DNA from: Iris pallida
Taxonomy: Eukaryota; Streptophyta; Magnoliopsida; Asparagales; Iridaceae
Length of the DNA: 64,000 nt
Assembly (NCBI GenBank): GCA_029216955.1
Contig: JANAVB010002199.1
Location: 13,022,417 to 13,086,416 of the forward strand
Reading direction: 5' to 3'
Shown here: in pieces, positions 63,051 to 64,000 of the stretch
How positions within the stretch are numbered: the stretch's first letter is position 1
Layout: each line of letters opens with the position of its first letter
Translations under genes and position numbers: made by a program
The notes under the pieces: model-generated
Seen by the model: the letters and a program-made list of their open reading frames with translations, nothing else
Databases searched by the model: none
Told to the model about the DNA's origin: nothing

Positions 63051-64000
63051 TTCTAGTCACGTGTGAGACTCGTCTCACCGTATCGGTATTTATATAACTG
63101 ATACGTACTTTTGTATTGTATTTCCTATGTTATTGGTTTTCGGAACATTTTAAATTTTTTCCAACTTATATATTTTCTCCTTGACCGGCATATCGCTAGT
63201 GTACCATTGTATGCCGACGGCATGCCTGTCACTCCCGTTTTCTGTTATACGAATTTTCAGTGTACGTATACGGAATTCTGGCCTTTGTCAGGTGACCCGT
63301 ATTTTGACTTGTTTTTCTTAGCCTAGCTTTGGTTTAATTTTGACTTGATTTAATTTGGTTTGGTTCAACTTGGTTTGGCTTGGTTTGGTTTAATTGGTTT
63401 GAGATGAGAGGGTTTTATATAAAAACCCAACTCCTCTCTCTCTCCTCCATTATTTTCATTCTCTTCATCTTCTTCCTCTTCATTTTCTCCTCCAACCTAA
63501 GGCAAGTACATCTTGCCAAATATTGGACAAATATTATTTTGTTTGTTTTAAACTCTTCCTTACATGATTATAAGCCTCTTTAGAACTTGGAGTTTTTAAT
63601 TTTCATGGATAGATTCTTGTAGATCTAAGTTTGTAATATTTTTGGTTTTTCTTAGTTTTGATCTATCAAACTTACTTGTTTTCGAAAATTAATTGCTCCT
63701 CCATGTGGTAGAAAATTTGATTCTACACAATTTTGACCTTTGAAAATTTAGATTTCGACTTGTTTTGAGGAAGTTATGGCCAAAACAATATTTTGACATC
63801 TTCTATGTTCATCTGTCCTGATTCTGGCAGGGACGATGCCCATGGCTTGTATAGTGCCGCAGGCTTGAATAGTGCAGCATGGATGAATAGTATCGCATGG
63901 CTTGCATAGTGACGCATGACTTGCATAGTACCGCAGGCTTGTATAGTGTCGCATGGCTTGCATAGTGCCGTAGGCTTGTATAGTGCCGCATGGATGAATA
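63051..64000 (+). other. Possible LTR-like segment running off the window
   Basis: A TATA box (TATATAAAA, 63416-63424) is followed by a CTCTCTCTCC leader and a splice-donor-like CTAAGGCAAGTAC, a layout like that of solo LTR A, though the sequence is not clearly homologous. The right end is an 18-19-bp repeat array. Element limits are not visible. Confidence 0.3.
63841..64000 (+). repeat. 18-19-bp tandem repeats at the window edge
   Basis: About eight units of the form GCTTG(T/C)ATAGTGCCGCAG or GGATGAATAGTATCGCAT follow one another without gaps and continue past the window end. All keep an ATAGT...CG(C/T) core. Confidence 0.85.

Overview
This window is nuclear DNA of a flowering plant with a large, repeat-rich genome. 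The evidence is one intron-bearing host gene (ubiquitin-conjugating enzyme E2 27, UBC27) embedded in nested LTR retrotransposons, a plant L1-type LINE, FAR1/MULE-type sequence, foldback MITEs and tRNA-derived SINEs. I see no bacterial, organellar or viral segment. The UBC27 protein reads somewhat monocot-like, but that is only an impression.

Layout. 1-8336: 3' part of a Ty3/gypsy element of the Tat lineage (Tat-1), with the integrase end, tandem-repeat 3' region, an antisense gene resembling plant mobile domain (PMD) proteins, and the 3' LTR. 8342-15720: older sequence with a zinc-finger fragment, a broken FAR1/MULE transposase on + and a multi-exon Ulp1-like protease gene on -. 15900-47786: one L1-type LINE cut into four pieces by solo LTR A (17464-21535), a complete Tat element (Tat-2, 23175-37417) and solo LTR B (38698-45579), which itself holds solo LTR C (38842-41658). 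All four insertions have TG...CA ends and 5-bp target duplications (one with a single mismatch). Removing them rejoins the LINE reading frames at the three direct junctions. 47790-48829: cluster of foldback MITEs and two tRNA-type SINEs in (TA)n tracts. 49162-62216: UBC27 on the minus strand, five coding exons with consistent splice sites. Its 9-kb intron 1 holds two Copia elements (53822-58489 and 59355-61250), each with perfect target duplications. 62460-64000: UBC27 upstream region, then a possible LTR-like segment running off the window.

The most interesting biology is in the two Tat elements. Between pol and the 3' LTR both carry antisense genes, four in all. Each has a TATA-type or TATA-like sequence upstream, and two have an AATAAA after the stop. 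The cargo differs: one large PMD-like gene in Tat-1, three small unrecognised genes in Tat-2, one of them spliced. Both elements are studded with variants of one short motif (CATGCGGCTCA in Tat-1, CATACGCTCA in Tat-2) in LTRs, introns, untranslated DNA and even the gag reading frame. Both also have a hairpin directly before the polypurine tract whose stems differ in sequence but stay complementary. Tat-2 is young (about 8 substitutions between 1.08-kb LTRs) yet its gag-pol frame has three in-frame stops.
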